Below, piece by piece: positions 1 through 9,231 of a stretch of DNA of 64,000 bases (position 1 is the first letter of the stretch; each line of letters begins with the position of its first letter). The stretch is from the NCBI RefSeq assembly GCF_037963835.1, contig NZ_CP150145.1:2604001-2668000 (forward strand), written 5' to 3'. Both the position numbers and the translations under genes were made by a program. The stretch is from Paenibacillus sp. FSL H8-0332 (GTDB taxonomy: Bacteria; Bacillota; Bacilli; Paenibacillales; Paenibacillaceae). The notes beneath the pieces were generated by a model. It worked only from the letters and a program-made list of their open reading frames with translations. It did not search any database and had not been told where the DNA came from.

Positions 1-1
1 A

Positions 2-1312
2 GCCTTCTATTACTACCGCTGCGGCGTGGAGCTTGACGGAGAGTATGCGGGAGCCTGGGGGCATAAGGCCTGCCATCTGGCAGAAGGTACGGTCATCGGC
101 CAGCCCGGGCTGAGACAAGGCAGCAGCGGAGGGTGGCACGATGCGGGAGACTACGGAAAATACTCCGGGCCTGGAGCGAAGGCCGTAGCGGATCTTCTTC
201 TGGCCTGGGAGCTGTATCCTGCGGCGTTTGCCGGTGTACATACACTACCCGAGAGTGACGGCAGCCTGCCGGATGTCCTGCTGGAATGCACCGTGGAGCT
301 GGACTGGCTATTCAAAATGCAGGAGTCCGGCAGCGGCGGAGTCTACCACAAGCTGACCACAGCGCATTTCCCCGGACTTGATGTGATGCCGGAGGAGGAT
401 ACTGGGGAGCTGTATTTCTCGCCGGTCTCTGCAGCTGCTACCGGGGACTTCGCCGGTGTGATGGCTATGGCGGCACGGATCTACAAGCCGTTCGATGAGG
501 CATATGCGGCGTGGTGTCTGGAAGCCGCGCGGGCTGCCTGGAGCTGGCTGACTGCGCATCCGCATGTGCCGGGCTTCACCAATCCGCGAGGGATTACCAC
601 AGGGGAATATGGCGATAAGGTAGACAGTGACGAGCGCTTTTGGGCAGCGGCGGAGCTATTCCGCACGACAGGAGATGAACAATTCCACAGTGCTGCTCTT
701 GAGCTTGCCAAGCTGCCGTTCCCCAAATACAGCTTCGGCTGGGGGGATATGGGCGGCTATGGCACACTGGCTTACCTGCTCATAGGGGAAGCAGGCACGC
801 TGCCATCCTTGTATGCGGAGCTAAGGGAGGGCTTGCTGGCAGAAGCAGACCGCCTGCTGCGGCAGAGCCGTCATGACGGCTACAGAATCTCGCTGCTGGA
901 GCAGGATTATATCTGGGGCAGCAATATGCTGGTCATGAACCATGCCATGCTGCTGCTAGCAGCGGAACATTTCAGCGGGGAACAGGAATATGCTGCTTGT
1001 GCTCTGGATCATCTGCATTACCTGCTGGGCCGCAATGTGCTGGGAATCAGCTATGTGAGCGGGTTCGGCGAACATGCGGTCATGCATCCCCATCACCGCC
1101 CTTCTGTGGGCGATCATGTGCTTGAGCCGGTTCCGGGCCTGGTGGTTGGCGGCCCGGACCGGGGACTGCATGATGAATATGTGAAGAAGCATTTGCGGCG
1201 CAAACCCGCAGCCCAGTGTTACGCGGATCACGAGGACAGTTATTCCACGAACGAGGTAACGATCTACTGGAATTCACCGGCATTGTTCGTGACGGCGAGA
1301 TTCAATTGCTAA
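2..1312 (+). CDS. Glycoside hydrolase family 9 (endoglucanase/cellodextrinase type), 5' end outside window
   Basis: The gene enters from the left edge, open in frame from base 2; 436 codons are visible. GH9 enzymes hydrolyse beta-1,4-glucans by inversion in an (alpha/alpha)6 barrel. The visible part begins in the conserved FYYYRCG region and has GGWHDAGDYGKY, whose aspartates activate the water. YLLGRNVLGISYVSGFG and the C-terminal NEVTIYWNSPA, which carries the acid glutamate, complete the family signature. The protein ends right after that motif, so no carbohydrate-binding module follows. An N-terminal Ig-like domain, common in this subfamily, would lie upstream and cannot be seen. No signal peptide can be judged. 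The HAD gene follows after 19 nt. Confidence 0.93.
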   Translation, partial: AFYYYRCGVELDGEYAGAWGHKACHLAEGTVIGQPGLRQGSSGGWHDAGDYGKYSGPGAKAVADLLLAWELYPAAFAGVHTLPESDGSLPDVLLECTVELDWLFKMQESGSGGVYHKLTTAHFPGLDVMPEEDTGELYFSPVSAAATGDFAGVMAMAARIYKPFDEAYAAWCLEAARAAWSWLTAHPHVPGFTNPRGITTGEYGDKVDSDERFWAAAELFRTTGDEQFHSAALELAKLPFPKYSFGWGDMGGYGTLAYLLIGEAGTLPSLYAELREGLLAEADRLLRQSRHDGYRISLLEQDYIWGSNMLVMNHAMLLLAAEHFSGEQEYAACALDHLHYLLGRNVLGISYVSGFGEHAVMHPHHRPSVGDHVLEPVPGLVVGGPDRGLHDEYVKKHLRRKPAAQCYADHEDSYSTNEVTIYWNSPALFVTARFNC

Positions 1313-1331
1313 TCAGATAAGGAGACGGGCC

Positions 1332-2018
1332 ATGCAGTCATTCAAAGTGATTAGTCTGGATATGTTCCAGACCCTGGTGAATATTGAGAGCAGGCGGGCA
1401 GAGGTCTGGAGGCCGATTCTCCAGCAGAAGTTCAGTGAAGCAAGGGCACTGCAGCTCGGCAAGCAATTGTTGAGCCGTTATTATGCTGCAGCCTGCGAAG
1501 CCCGGGAGGCGGGTACTTTTATCAGCAGCAGAGAGATCTATTACAGAGGGTTTCAGAGCGTATTCCAGGAGTCCGGCTTGGATTACGATTGTGAGCAGGC
1601 AGTGGATAACCTCTTTGCTCAGCACCGGCTGTCTGAAATGTACGCTGACACCGAGGCCTTCTTACAGCGCATATGCCGGAATTATCAGGTATGTATTGTA
1701 AGTGATACAGATGATCTTATGCTTCCTGAGTTCTACCGGAATTATCCCATCTTGCTGTTCACTTCGGAGACGTATCATTCGTATAAAAATGACACGCATA
1801 ACCGTATGTTTACTGAGGTGATAGCCCATTATGGGGTGGAGCCGGAGCAAATTATCCACATTGGAGACTCTGCGTCAGATATTCTCGGAGCAGCCAGAGC
1901 CGGAATCAAATCCTGTTGGCTCAACCGGAACGGTCAGCCCTGGGAGCTTGAAGTCAAGCCGGATGTTACAGCGGGAACACTGGAAGAGGCCTATGAGCTG
2001 ATATCCAGCGAACAATAA
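1332..2018 (+). CDS. HAD-superfamily hydrolase
   Basis: A 228-residue cytosolic HAD phosphatase/dehalogenase-like protein. Motif I is DMFQTL, with the nucleophile Asp near residue 9; the second acidic residue of typical phosphatases is replaced by Phe, as in the haloacid-dehalogenase branch (D-x-Y/F-x-T-L). Motif II is VSDTDD, the motif III lysine lies in SYKND, and motif IV is HIGDSASDILGA. The substrate cannot be told. An AAGGAG-like site (GGAGACGG) precedes the ATG. It sits between the GH9 gene and the BstA-like gene, all on one strand with short gaps, so co-transcription is likely. Confidence 0.85.
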   Translation: MQSFKVISLDMFQTLVNIESRRAEVWRPILQQKFSEARALQLGKQLLSRYYAAACEAREAGTFISSREIYYRGFQSVFQESGLDYDCEQAVDNLFAQHRLSEMYADTEAFLQRICRNYQVCIVSDTDDLMLPEFYRNYPILLFTSETYHSYKNDTHNRMFTEVIAHYGVEPEQIIHIGDSASDILGAARAGIKSCWLNRNGQPWELEVKPDVTAGTLEEAYELISSEQ

Positions 2019-2037
2019 CAAAGGAGCTGTGAGCGAA

Positions 2038-2589
2038 ATGAACGACGATGTGGAAGAGCAGGAGCTGGAATTGTTAAAATATCCGATTGGGAGATTCGCC
2101 GCTAAGGGGAACCGGACAGCAGAAGTGCGGGCAGCATCGGTTGCGGTCTTTAAGCAGTTGGCAGAGGAGCTGCGGGCAGCAGTAGAGCCGCTAACGGCGG
2201 AACAGCAGCATACCCCTTACCGGCCGGGCGGTTGGACTGTGATTCAGGTCGTACATCATCTAGCCGACACCGGCATGTACGCGTACCTCCGTTTCAAGCG
2301 GGGGCTGACGGAGGAAGCACCGCTGGTTCCAAGCTACAGACAGGATCTGTGGGCGGAACTGGGCGATTCGTCCAACGAACCGGTGGAATCCTCACTTCAG
2401 CTCATCGGACTGCTTAACCGGAGATTCGCGACCTTGCTGGACTCCTTGCAGCCTGAGGATTATGACCGGACCTTCGTAAGCGGCGGTCTTGGTGAAATGA
2501 CACTGGACACCGCAGTGGAAAGGTACATCTGGCACAGCCGCCATCACATTGCGCAGATTACAGCATTAATCCAGCGAAGCTGCTGGTGA
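2038..2589 (+). CDS. YfiT/BstA-like DinB-fold metal-dependent protein (bacillithiol S-transferase family)
   Basis: A 183-residue four-helix DinB-fold protein. LKYPIGRF, YRPGGWTVIQVVHHLADTG and the C-terminal WHSRHHIAQI are hallmarks of the YfiT/BstA group. These bind a divalent metal through three histidines, and in bacilli they transfer bacillithiol to electrophiles such as fosfomycin or chlorinated compounds. The ATG at 2038 is 11 nt after AAGGAG (2021-2026); an in-frame GTG at 2029 lies only 2 nt from that site and is unlikely. The gene follows the HAD gene by 19 nt. Enzyme specificity is inferred from family only. Confidence 0.82.
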   Translation: MNDDVEEQELELLKYPIGRFAAKGNRTAEVRAASVAVFKQLAEELRAAVEPLTAEQQHTPYRPGGWTVIQVVHHLADTGMYAYLRFKRGLTEEAPLVPSYRQDLWAELGDSSNEPVESSLQLIGLLNRRFATLLDSLQPEDYDRTFVSGGLGEMTLDTAVERYIWHSRHHIAQITALIQRSCW

Positions 2590-2654
2590 ATGATAACTTT
2601 GTTTTACCATGGACAGACGGAGAGGGTGTGTACCCGCCGTCTTTTTATTTTGTC

Positions 2655-2779
2655 TGGGATTGGAAAAGAGTGTGGAGGTCCGGCGAGTATACGAGGAGTC
2701 TGGAATGTATGTGGAAAACCACATACATTGGGGCAGATACGGGGCCTCCGGGCAAAATGTATGCGGAAAACAGCATACA
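2655..2779 (+). repeat. Short palindromic motif repeated with 51-52 bp period
   Basis: The gap 2590-2955 holds no convincing gene. Two 22-bp near-palindromes at 2706-2727 and 2758-2779 share TGTATG, then GGAAAAC, then CATACA, and start 52 bp apart. A weaker relative (TGGGATTGGAAAAGAG) begins at 2655, 51 bp before the first. Intervening sequence is not conserved. Motifs with the same period occur at 11.75-11.88 kb and 35.22-35.40 kb. Confidence 0.6.
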
Positions 2780-2955
2780 ATAGCATAGGCGGCTGCGGGG
2801 CACGTGAGACGTTATTCCTTTTATGGTTGCAGCTCCATCCAGCGACTGCCCATCCGCACAATCTATTGTAGAATGAACCTGTCACCTGGGCGTGGGCGGA
2901 TACATATCTTATAACCAGAACGATAAAAACGGCCCCGAGGAAAGGACGGATATGT

Positions 2956-3729
2956 GTGACCTCTTATATGGACTATACGTCGCCGAATACACAGTTTACG
3001 TTTGATATGAATTGCAGCACCTTATTCAAGAAGGATGATTGCAATTATATCAACGTACTGGGCATCAAAAATCTGAACACCCTGGAGAATACCTCGCTGC
3101 TCGATATCTTTCTCAGCAGATCCAATGTAGTCGAGCCGCATTATCATCAAAATGCCGCTGAGCTGGTGTATTGCATCTCAGGCGCGGCTGTGGTGTCGCT
3201 GATCAACCCGTTTACGAATGAGCTGCTGCATTTTCCGATCACCCCGGGCCAGGTTGCCAATGTACCGCAGGGCTGGTGGCATTATGAAGTGGCCACGATG
3301 GATTGCACCCATCTGCTGGCGATCTTCGATGCTCCAACACCGGAAGTCATCCTCGGCTCGGATATTCTGAGTCTAACTCCGGCCAATGTGCTGGCACATA
3401 CCTACTGCCTCAATGAAGCGCTGGTTAAGGAAGCACTCGCTCCGGTGAAGCCTCAGACCCTCATTGGTCCGCCTGCAGACTGCTGCCCCCCTGCGAAGGC
3501 TGCGGCCGAGAATATGAAGGGAACCTACCCAGCTCCTGCCAATATGGCGCCGATGATGGCTAATGCGAACATGCCGCCTTACATGCATCAGCAGCAGGCT
3601 CCGCAATCCTTCGGATACCAGCCGATGGCCGTACACGGTTATTATGCTCAGCCGTATGCCCAGCCCTACCGCCAGCAGCAATACGTCCCGGCTCCTCCGC
3701 AAGCTGTACATGAGGCGGGAACCGAATAA
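2956..3729 (+). CDS. Cupin-domain protein with Pro/Gln/Tyr-rich tail
   Basis: A 257-residue protein. Residues about 50-125 form a single cupin barrel with HYHQNAAELVYCISG (metal ligands H-x-H and E) and GWWHYEV (last His), plus PGQVANVPQG between them. Residues about 185-257 are low-complexity, rich in Pro, Gln, Tyr, Met and Ala (for example YYAQPYAQPYRQQQY), which suggests a surface- or spore-coat-type disordered tail. The GTG at 2956 has AAAGGA 9 nt upstream; an ATG is found 4 codons in. No signal peptide is seen. It may be an oxalate-decarboxylase-like cupin, but the substrate is unknown. Confidence 0.8.
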   Translation: MTSYMDYTSPNTQFTFDMNCSTLFKKDDCNYINVLGIKNLNTLENTSLLDIFLSRSNVVEPHYHQNAAELVYCISGAAVVSLINPFTNELLHFPITPGQVANVPQGWWHYEVATMDCTHLLAIFDAPTPEVILGSDILSLTPANVLAHTYCLNEALVKEALAPVKPQTLIGPPADCCPPAKAAAENMKGTYPAPANMAPMMANANMPPYMHQQQAPQSFGYQPMAVHGYYAQPYAQPYRQQQYVPAPPQAVHEAGTE

Positions 3730-3748
3730 CAGAAATCCACACAGCACA

Positions 3749-3796
3749 AACGGCAGCGTATTCTGTGAATGCAGAATGACGCCGCCGTTTTTTTTT
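3749..3796 (+). terminator. Rho-independent terminator after cupin gene
   Basis: Left arm AACGGC-A-GCGT-A-TTCTG pairs with CAGAA-TGACGC-C-GCCGTT around a TGAATG loop and is followed by a run of nine T. Confidence 0.9.
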
Positions 3797-3860
3797 GCAA
3801 ATATAAGAAATTATATGTTTCACATGATAACTTATCCTTCTATTTCTCGCTGAAACGGGT

Positions 3861-3880
3861 GCCGTCCCTGAAAGGACGGC
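3861..3880 (-). terminator. Possible terminator hairpin of the MerR operon
   Basis: GCCGTCC and GGACGGC pair around a 6-nt loop between the convergent cupin and MerR genes. There is no clear T run on either strand, so the role is uncertain. Confidence 0.35.
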
Positions 3881-3921
3881 AAAGGCGTTTCTACTTGGAT
3901 CCAAGAAGAGATAGCTTGTCT

Positions 3922-4320
3922 TCAATGATTCTTATCTGGAACCTGGAAAGAATGCAGATAATTCTGAATATCCTCCTGCGGGGTCTCGAGCAGACCTGCC
4001 AGCATGCGCTGAATAGCATACAGGGAGGCAACTTTTTCGTCGATTTCGGTGATTTTGTCACGGACGAGTTCCTTTAAGGTATCTTCATCCATCTTTGAGC
4101 CGAGCAGGGCGAGTGCCGCCTGGATTTCTTTCAGTGAGTAGCCCAGGGACTGGGCATCCTTGATGAACTTCAGCTTCACCAGATAATCGGCAGAGTAGAT
4201 CCGGTATCCCTTTGCGGTCCGCTCCGGGGGAGGCAGGATGCCGCTGTCTTCATAGTAACGGATGGCTGCCGCACTCAGCCCTGCCTGCCGCGCCAGTTCC
4301 CCACGAGTCATACCTTCCAT
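3922..4320 (-). CDS. MerR-family transcriptional regulator
   Basis: A 132-residue regulator. The N-terminal winged HTH reads TRGELARQAGLSAAAIRYYE, followed by the family's GYRIYSADYLVKLKFI wing. A dimerisation coiled coil (about residues 75-115) comes next. There is no cysteine in the C-terminal part, so metal sensing is unlikely. AGGAGG lies 9 nt before the ATG. The gene starts 36 nt after the alpha/beta hydrolase gene on the same strand, so both are probably one operon. The likely operator is the palindrome at 5860-5875 in the hydrolase promoter, implying autoregulation. Confidence 0.9.
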   Translation of the reverse strand: MEGMTRGELARQAGLSAAAIRYYEDSGILPPPERTAKGYRIYSADYLVKLKFIKDAQSLGYSLKEIQAALALLGSKMDEDTLKELVRDKITEIDEKVASLYAIQRMLAGLLETPQEDIQNYLHSFQVPDKNH

Positions 4321-4356
4321 CTGGCATTCCCTCCTGTATTCTATATCTATCTACAT

Positions 4357-5811
4357 CTATTGTCTCTTGTGCGTGTAGGCTGGGTCAAATATCACTTCCG
4401 GATATTCAGCCGAAGGACCGTTCAATAGAGCCTGCGGCTCGCCTTTCAGATATTGATCGAAGAATGACCGTACATAAGATCTGGTAATATCTACAGTATG
4501 CACCGGATCGAGACCATTTGCGAATAAGGAAGGCGACAACAATGCAATCTCGGTGAAGCTCTGATGGATGAAATGATCGACGGTCAGATAATAGGTATCC
4601 CCGGAGCTGCGGGTCATCACAGACTCCAGATCGGGAGCGAACTCCTCATAAAAGACCTTATCCTTCTTCGTTGCAGCCGGATCAAGACTCTGAGCGGTAC
4701 CGCCTGTCATCATATACATAAACGGCTGCTTAAGCCCGGCATGCGCAACCTTCCCCCAGAAGCCGCCTTCCAGACTGATACCTGCCTTGAACCGCTTATC
4801 CTGGGCAAGTGACTCAGCAGTGGTTGCCCCGCCATAGGAATGACCGAAGATCCCAGTGCGGCTGAGATCCAGCTTACCCTGGAATAGTCCGTTCGGGTCC
4901 TGATTGTTCCATTCCGTCAATGTATCCAGCACAAAGCTGGCATCTGCTGCACGGATTGCGATCCCGTTCACATTGTGATTGTAGAGCTCAGCAGAAGTAT
5001 CGAATTCGGGATCAGGCACGTAGTAGACTGAATCTCCGTCAGGGTAAGTGACTTTGGCTGAGGTATAAGGATGGTCCATCCCCACTACGATATACCCTTG
5101 GCTGACCAACTCTTCAATCACTGACATACTTTGAAACCGGGTGGAGCGGATTCCCGGCGAGAACAGCAGTACCGGATAGCTGGCTTCTTCAGCAGACAGC
5201 TGTACTCCATCGACGACATGAGTAGGGATAGCGGTGACATGACTGAACAACAGCTTCGGCAATCCGAATACAAGGCTCACCGCTTCTCCTAAGGCGGAAG
5301 GATAATGGCCTTTTGGCTTACCCTCAGCGAGTTCCGGAGCGACCGGGTACCAGACATTGATCATCAGCTTCCGCTTGTCGCCTTCCTGTGGGCTTAGTGT
5401 CTCGTCACGGTTCTCATCCGTCAGCTCTCTTGCTATCGTTCCGATGGCATAGTGTCCTGTTGGTTCGGGTAACGTGAACATGGGCAGCAGCCGGCTCGCA
5501 TATACGGATACACCTGCCAGAAGGAGGATAACGATCAGCAGCAGGCTTTTCCATAGCTTCGTAGATCTCTTCGGCCGGTCCCGTGAGTCTTGCTTCAAGA
5601 GCCTGAAGCTCAGTATGATCAGTAGCCCTAGTGCTGCGGCGTAGGCCGGAGCCATCTGGATACGGTAATTCTCTATCACTCCATGCAGTCCCAAGGGTGT
5701 TATGACAGCCAGCAGCATCCCGGTATCCAGCCGCCGGCCCTTCTTCATAAATAAAATCCCCGCTGTGGCAGCCAGAATCACAACAATAATTACAATCTCT
5801 AATCCTCTCAT
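4357..5811 (-). CDS. Membrane-anchored alpha/beta hydrolase (PAF-acetylhydrolase-like)
   Basis: A 484-residue protein. Three hydrophobic segments (about residues 1-22, 30-66 and 77-100) anchor it, then comes an external alpha/beta hydrolase domain. The nucleophile elbow is GHSYGG; PVLLFSPGIRSTRFQSM supplies the oxyanion-hole region, and the late histidine is probably in the DHFIHQSF segment. The layout resembles plasma PAF-acetylhydrolase/chlorophyllase-like esterases. The ATG at 5811 is 8 nt from GGAGG (5820-5824). A GTG at 5826 would include that site and is rejected as the start. The substrate is unknown; control by the neighbouring MerR protein is likely. Confidence 0.82.
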   Translation of the reverse strand: MRGLEIVIIVVILAATAGILFMKKGRRLDTGMLLAVITPLGLHGVIENYRIQMAPAYAAALGLLIILSFRLLKQDSRDRPKRSTKLWKSLLLIVILLLAGVSVYASRLLPMFTLPEPTGHYAIGTIARELTDENRDETLSPQEGDKRKLMINVWYPVAPELAEGKPKGHYPSALGEAVSLVFGLPKLLFSHVTAIPTHVVDGVQLSAEEASYPVLLFSPGIRSTRFQSMSVIEELVSQGYIVVGMDHPYTSAKVTYPDGDSVYYVPDPEFDTSAELYNHNVNGIAIRAADASFVLDTLTEWNNQDPNGLFQGKLDLSRTGIFGHSYGGATTAESLAQDKRFKAGISLEGGFWGKVAHAGLKQPFMYMMTGGTAQSLDPAATKKDKVFYEEFAPDLESVMTRSSGDTYYLTVDHFIHQSFTEIALLSPSLFANGLDPVHTVDITRSYVRSFFDQYLKGEPQALLNGPSAEYPEVIFDPAYTHKRQ

Positions 5812-5849
5812 TTGCAGTACCTCCACCTATAATTGTCTGATACAGGGAT

Positions 5850-5881
5850 AGCATAAAGGTTGAAGTATACTTCAAGGTCAA
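5850..5881 (-). promoter_or_regulatory. MerR-type promoter with long spacer and dyad operator
   Basis: On the minus strand TTGACC (5876-5881) and TATGCT (5850-5855) are separated by 20 bp. That spacer carries a perfect 16-bp palindrome, TTGAAGTATACTTCAA (5860-5875). Overlong spacers with a centred dyad are the classic MerR-family design, and the operon's second gene is a MerR regulator. Confidence 0.75.
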
Positions 5882-5938
5882 GGCTTAATTAGCCGGTATA
5901 AGTGACAGACAACGGGAAGCCCTGAGATGGAAAGCAAC

Positions 5939-5984
5939 AAAGACGGCAGAATGTTCTGTGAATTCAGAACATTCTGCCGTCTTT
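5939..5984 (-). terminator. Terminator of the YhfP-like gene
   Basis: A perfect 20-bp stem, starting AAAGACGGCAGAATG, closes a TGAATT loop just downstream of the minus-strand reductase gene. A short T-rich tract follows on the minus strand. Confidence 0.8.
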
Positions 5985-5998
5985 GTTATAATATAAAG

Positions 5999-6991
5999 CT
6001 AGGATAAGCGGACCAACACGCGCCCCCGGGTGCCCGACTGGAGAATATCCTGAAGCGCCGCAGGCAGCTCAGTCAGAGAAATCTCACGGTCCACCAGCGT
6101 ATCCAGCACCGCAGGCTTCATGTCGCCTGCCATACGCTGCCAGAGCTTGGCCCGTATCTCCATAGGGCAAGCTACGGAATCGATGCCGAGCAGACTGACT
6201 CCGCGCAGGATAAACGGCAGGACGGTGGTTGGGACAGCCGTGCCTGCGGTTAAGCCGCTTGCGGCAACTGCGCCGCCGTAGGCGATTTTGCTCAGGACAG
6301 CAGCAAGCGGGGCGCCCCCCACTGAATCTACTGCGGCCTGCCAAAGCTGCTTGTCCAGCGGCTTCACCGCAGTGCCTGCGACCTCTTCGCGGGAGATCAC
6401 CTCTGCAGCACCCAGCGCCTGCAGATATCCGGCTTCATCCGTTCTGCCGGTACTGGCGGTAACCTGGTAGCCTAGCTTCGCCAGTATGGCGGTTGCCGCA
6501 CCTCCGACACCGCCGGTGGCACCAGTGACGAGTACTTTTCCCTGATCGGGAGTCATGCCTTGTGCTTCCAGCGCCTGCACAGACAGCGCCGCTGTGAATC
6601 CGGCTGTGCCATAGATCATAGCTTCCCGCAGGGTTAAGCCCTCCGGCAGGTCCACTACCCAGTCTGCAGGAATGCGGGCGTACTCGCTGAAGCCTCCGAA
6701 GTGGGAGACTCCGATCCCATAGCTGGTGGCAATGACCGACTGGCCTTCGCGGAAGCGGCTGTCCTTCGATGAGACTACCGTCCCTGACAGGTCAATCCCC
6801 GGAATGAACGGATAATTTCGTACAATATTCCCATTCGGGATGCTTGCCAGCCCGTCTTTATAGTTTACACTGGAATAATCTACCTTTATTAACACTTCAC
6901 CGGCGGGCAGTTCTTCCAGGGATACCGGTCTGACCTCTACGGAGAATGGTTCTGTCTTGTCCACTACCAATGCTTGAAAAGGGTTCGTCAT
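5999..6991 (-). CDS. YhdH/YhfP-family quinone oxidoreductase (acryloyl-CoA reductase type)
   Basis: A 330-residue zinc-independent medium-chain reductase. SSVNYKDGLA and FIPGIDLSGTV belong to the GroES-like domain. VLVTGATGGVGGAATAILAKLG is the NADPH-binding turn, followed by TGRTDEAGYLQALGA. These match AcuI/YhdH/YhfP, which reduce acryloyl-CoA or related enones. The zinc ligands of alcohol dehydrogenases are absent, as expected. TTAGGAGAG precedes the ATG. It has its own terminator and is probably monocistronic. Confidence 0.9.
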   Translation of the reverse strand: MTNPFQALVVDKTEPFSVEVRPVSLEELPAGEVLIKVDYSSVNYKDGLASIPNGNIVRNYPFIPGIDLSGTVVSSKDSRFREGQSVIATSYGIGVSHFGGFSEYARIPADWVVDLPEGLTLREAMIYGTAGFTAALSVQALEAQGMTPDQGKVLVTGATGGVGGAATAILAKLGYQVTASTGRTDEAGYLQALGAAEVISREEVAGTAVKPLDKQLWQAAVDSVGGAPLAAVLSKIAYGGAVAASGLTAGTAVPTTVLPFILRGVSLLGIDSVACPMEIRAKLWQRMAGDMKPAVLDTLVDREISLTELPAALQDILQSGTRGRVLVRLS

Positions 6992-7126
6992 ATCTTCTCT
7001 CTCCTAATCCTTGCTGTGTTTGTTCGAAAATAAGAATTCATAGTCTTCGCGCCATTACTATTGTGCCCTGTCAATCTTGGAAACACAATGATATCCTACA
7101 CTAAATGGTTACTAAGGAGAGTCCAT

Positions 7127-7621
7127 ATGAGAGTGAAAATACGTAAAACCGTGCTTACCACAGCAATCTGCCTCGTTCTGGGCGGGGGAGCGCTATACGG
7201 GTTCGCAGCATCTGATTCCGCCCCGGCGGCACACCACCGGCTGCGTCTAAGTGAGGACGAGCCTGCGCGGTATTTGCAAGGGTTGGAGTCTGTGACTCAA
7301 GATCAGCTGGAGCTGACGCTTGGCGATCAGAGCCGTCCGGGCAATTATATCAGTATCCCTAATCATACAGAGCTGCTATGGAGGAAGCCAGTGCCTACAC
7401 CGGCAGGTGAAGGGGAGCTAATCAAGTTCATACAGGAGGGAAGCGCGGTCTATCCTGCTCCTGAAGTTACTTATTATTGGCTGTGTTATCAGCGTCCCGG
7501 CAAGAGTGACAGCGATAATACGGTAACCTACTATATAGAAGCGAAAGTATTGGGGCAAGACGAAGAAGCTGCGGAAGCAGAGTTGCTAAAGCTGGCTGAG
7601 GAATGGGAAATTCCCGGTTAA
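7127..7621 (+). CDS. Hypothetical exported protein
   Basis: A 164-residue protein of unknown family. RKTVLTTAICLVLGGGALYG is a signal peptide or anchor, and the mature part is polar with LQGLESVTQDQLELTLGDQ and a C-terminal helix ending EEWEIPG. The ATG at 7127 has AAGGAGAG 6-12 nt upstream; an upstream in-frame start at 7061 has no such site. No catalytic motif is seen. It stands alone between divergent YhfP and the malic enzyme gene. Confidence 0.7.
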   Translation: MRVKIRKTVLTTAICLVLGGGALYGFAASDSAPAAHHRLRLSEDEPARYLQGLESVTQDQLELTLGDQSRPGNYISIPNHTELLWRKPVPTPAGEGELIKFIQEGSAVYPAPEVTYYWLCYQRPGKSDSDNTVTYYIEAKVLGQDEEAAEAELLKLAEEWEIPG

Positions 7622-7702
7622 CCCGGAATAAATTATGAACATCGTGTGAACTGTAGTATATTGAGGATAGAATTCATCCGTCTGATGAGGGAGGCATACT
7701 CT

Positions 7703-9109
7703 ATGTCCATTGCAACAACGATGATTATCCGGCTTGAAATCCGTAAGGCAGAAGCTACTTTTGGTGATGTGGCGTCCAGGCTGGCAGCGGCTGGCGGTGA
7801 TATTGTAGCGATTGACGTGATCCGTGGCGGCAAGGATGTGACGACCCGTGACCTGACTGTCAATGTGCAGGATGCGGCGAATGAAGAGATTATAAGCGTG
7901 CTGAAGAATATGGCCGGGATCAAAGTCATCAATGTCTCCGACCGTACCTTCCTGGCCCATCTGGGCGGCAAAATCGAGGTCACCCCAAAGATGCCGATCA
8001 AGAACCGCGAGGATCTGTCGCTGGTGTATACCCCCGGTGTGGCCCGTGTCTGTACGGCAATTGCCGAAGATCCGTCCAAGGCATATTCCCTGACGATGAA
8101 AAGAAATACGGTAGCTGTCGTCACCGACGGTACCGCTGTGCTCGGCCTTGGCGATATCGGGCCGGAGGCGGCGATGCCGGTGATGGAAGGCAAGGCCATG
8201 CTGTTCAAGCAGCTGGCGGATATTGACGCGTTCCCGCTGTGTCTGGATACCAAAGTTCCGGAAGAAATCATTCAGATCGTGAAAGCGGTTGCTCCCGGCT
8301 TCGGTGGCATCAATCTGGAGGATATCAGCTCTCCGCGCTGCTTCGAGATTGAACGGCGGCTGTCGGCGGAGCTGGATATTCCGGTCTTTCACGATGACCA
8401 GCATGGAACGGCAGTAGTTGCTCTGGCTGGTCTGCTGAATGCGCTCCAAGTCGTAGACAAGACTATCGAGGATTCCAGAATCGTAGTCGTCGGCATCGGA
8501 GCGGCAGGGGTGTCGATCTGCCGTCTGCTGCTGGCTGCGGGTGCGAAGCAGATCTACGCGGTAGACCGGGCAGGGATACTGCACCGGAATGAAGCCTACT
8601 CGAACCCTGAGTGGAGCTGGCTGGCCGAAGCTACCAACCCTGAGAATCTGAGCGGAGGACTCGACGAAGCCATGCGCGGAGCGGATATATTCATCGGGGT
8701 CTCCGGGCCAGGCATTCTCAAGGTGGAGCATCTGAAGACGATGGCCCCGGACAGTATCGTGTTCGCCATGGCTAATCCGACCCCGGAGATTGAACCGGAT
8801 CTGGCGGAGCCTTACGTCCGGGTGCTGGCAACCGGCAGAAGCGATTACCCTAACCAGATTAATAACGTGCTGTGTTTTCCGGGGATTTTCCGCGGGGCGC
8901 TGGACTGCCGGGCCAAGACGGTGAATCTGGAGATGAAGCTGGCAGCGGCGCAGGCCATTGCAGCTGTGGTCCACCCGGATGAGCGGAATGAGCAATATAT
9001 TATTCCGAGCATTTTTAACGAGAAGGTCGTGGAGCAGGTACGTCTGGCTGTCATCCGGGCAGCTATCGCCACCGGCATCGCCCGGCGCATCCCGCCGGAT
9101 GTGAGCTGA
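7703..9109 (+). CDS. NAD(P)-dependent malic enzyme with N-terminal ACT domain
   Basis: A 468-residue protein. Residues about 1-80 form an ACT-like regulatory domain ([20 protein letters not shown]), and the rest is oxaloacetate-decarboxylating malate dehydrogenase, giving pyruvate and CO2. [13 protein letters not shown] holds the catalytic tyrosine region, CLDTKVPEE and FHDDQHGTA bind metal and malate, [14 protein letters not shown] binds the nucleotide, and [10 protein letters not shown] is conserved. GGGAGG lies 9 nt before the ATG at 7703. The ACT domain suggests allosteric control by a small metabolite. NAD versus NADP preference is not settled here. Confidence 0.93.
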   Translation: MSIATTMIIRLEIRKAEATFGDVASRLAAAGGDIVAIDVIRGGKDVTTRDLTVNVQDAANEEIISVLKNMAGIKVINVSDRTFLAHLGGKIEVTPKMPIKNREDLSLVYTPGVARVCTAIAEDPSKAYSLTMKRNTVAVVTDGTAVLGLGDIGPEAAMPVMEGKAMLFKQLADIDAFPLCLDTKVPEEIIQIVKAVAPGFGGINLEDISSPRCFEIERRLSAELDIPVFHDDQHGTAVVALAGLLNALQVVDKTIEDSRIVVVGIGAAGVSICRLLLAAGAKQIYAVDRAGILHRNEAYSNPEWSWLAEATNPENLSGGLDEAMRGADIFIGVSGPGILKVEHLKTMAPDSIVFAMANPTPEIEPDLAEPYVRVLATGRSDYPNQINNVLCFPGIFRGALDCRAKTVNLEMKLAAAQAIAAVVHPDERNEQYIIPSIFNEKVVEQVRLAVIRAAIATGIARRIPPDVS

Positions 9110-9231
9110 GGAGCGCGCTGAGCATCTGGAAGGTGAACAAGCTGTGGCCTGGGGCTGCGGCTTTGTTTGCGTCTGCTTAGCATGGTAAAATATACGAATG
9201 GATACAATGATTCTTACATTCAGGAGGGCCT

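Noticed and set aside
2586..2885. Overlapping short open frames in the gap after the BstA-like gene
   Set aside because: Frames run through the 52-bp repeats and have no ribosome site or domain.
7586..8995. 469-codon open frame on the minus strand
   Set aside because: Complementary to the malic enzyme gene, which has clear motifs and start; the minus frame has no recognisable domain.
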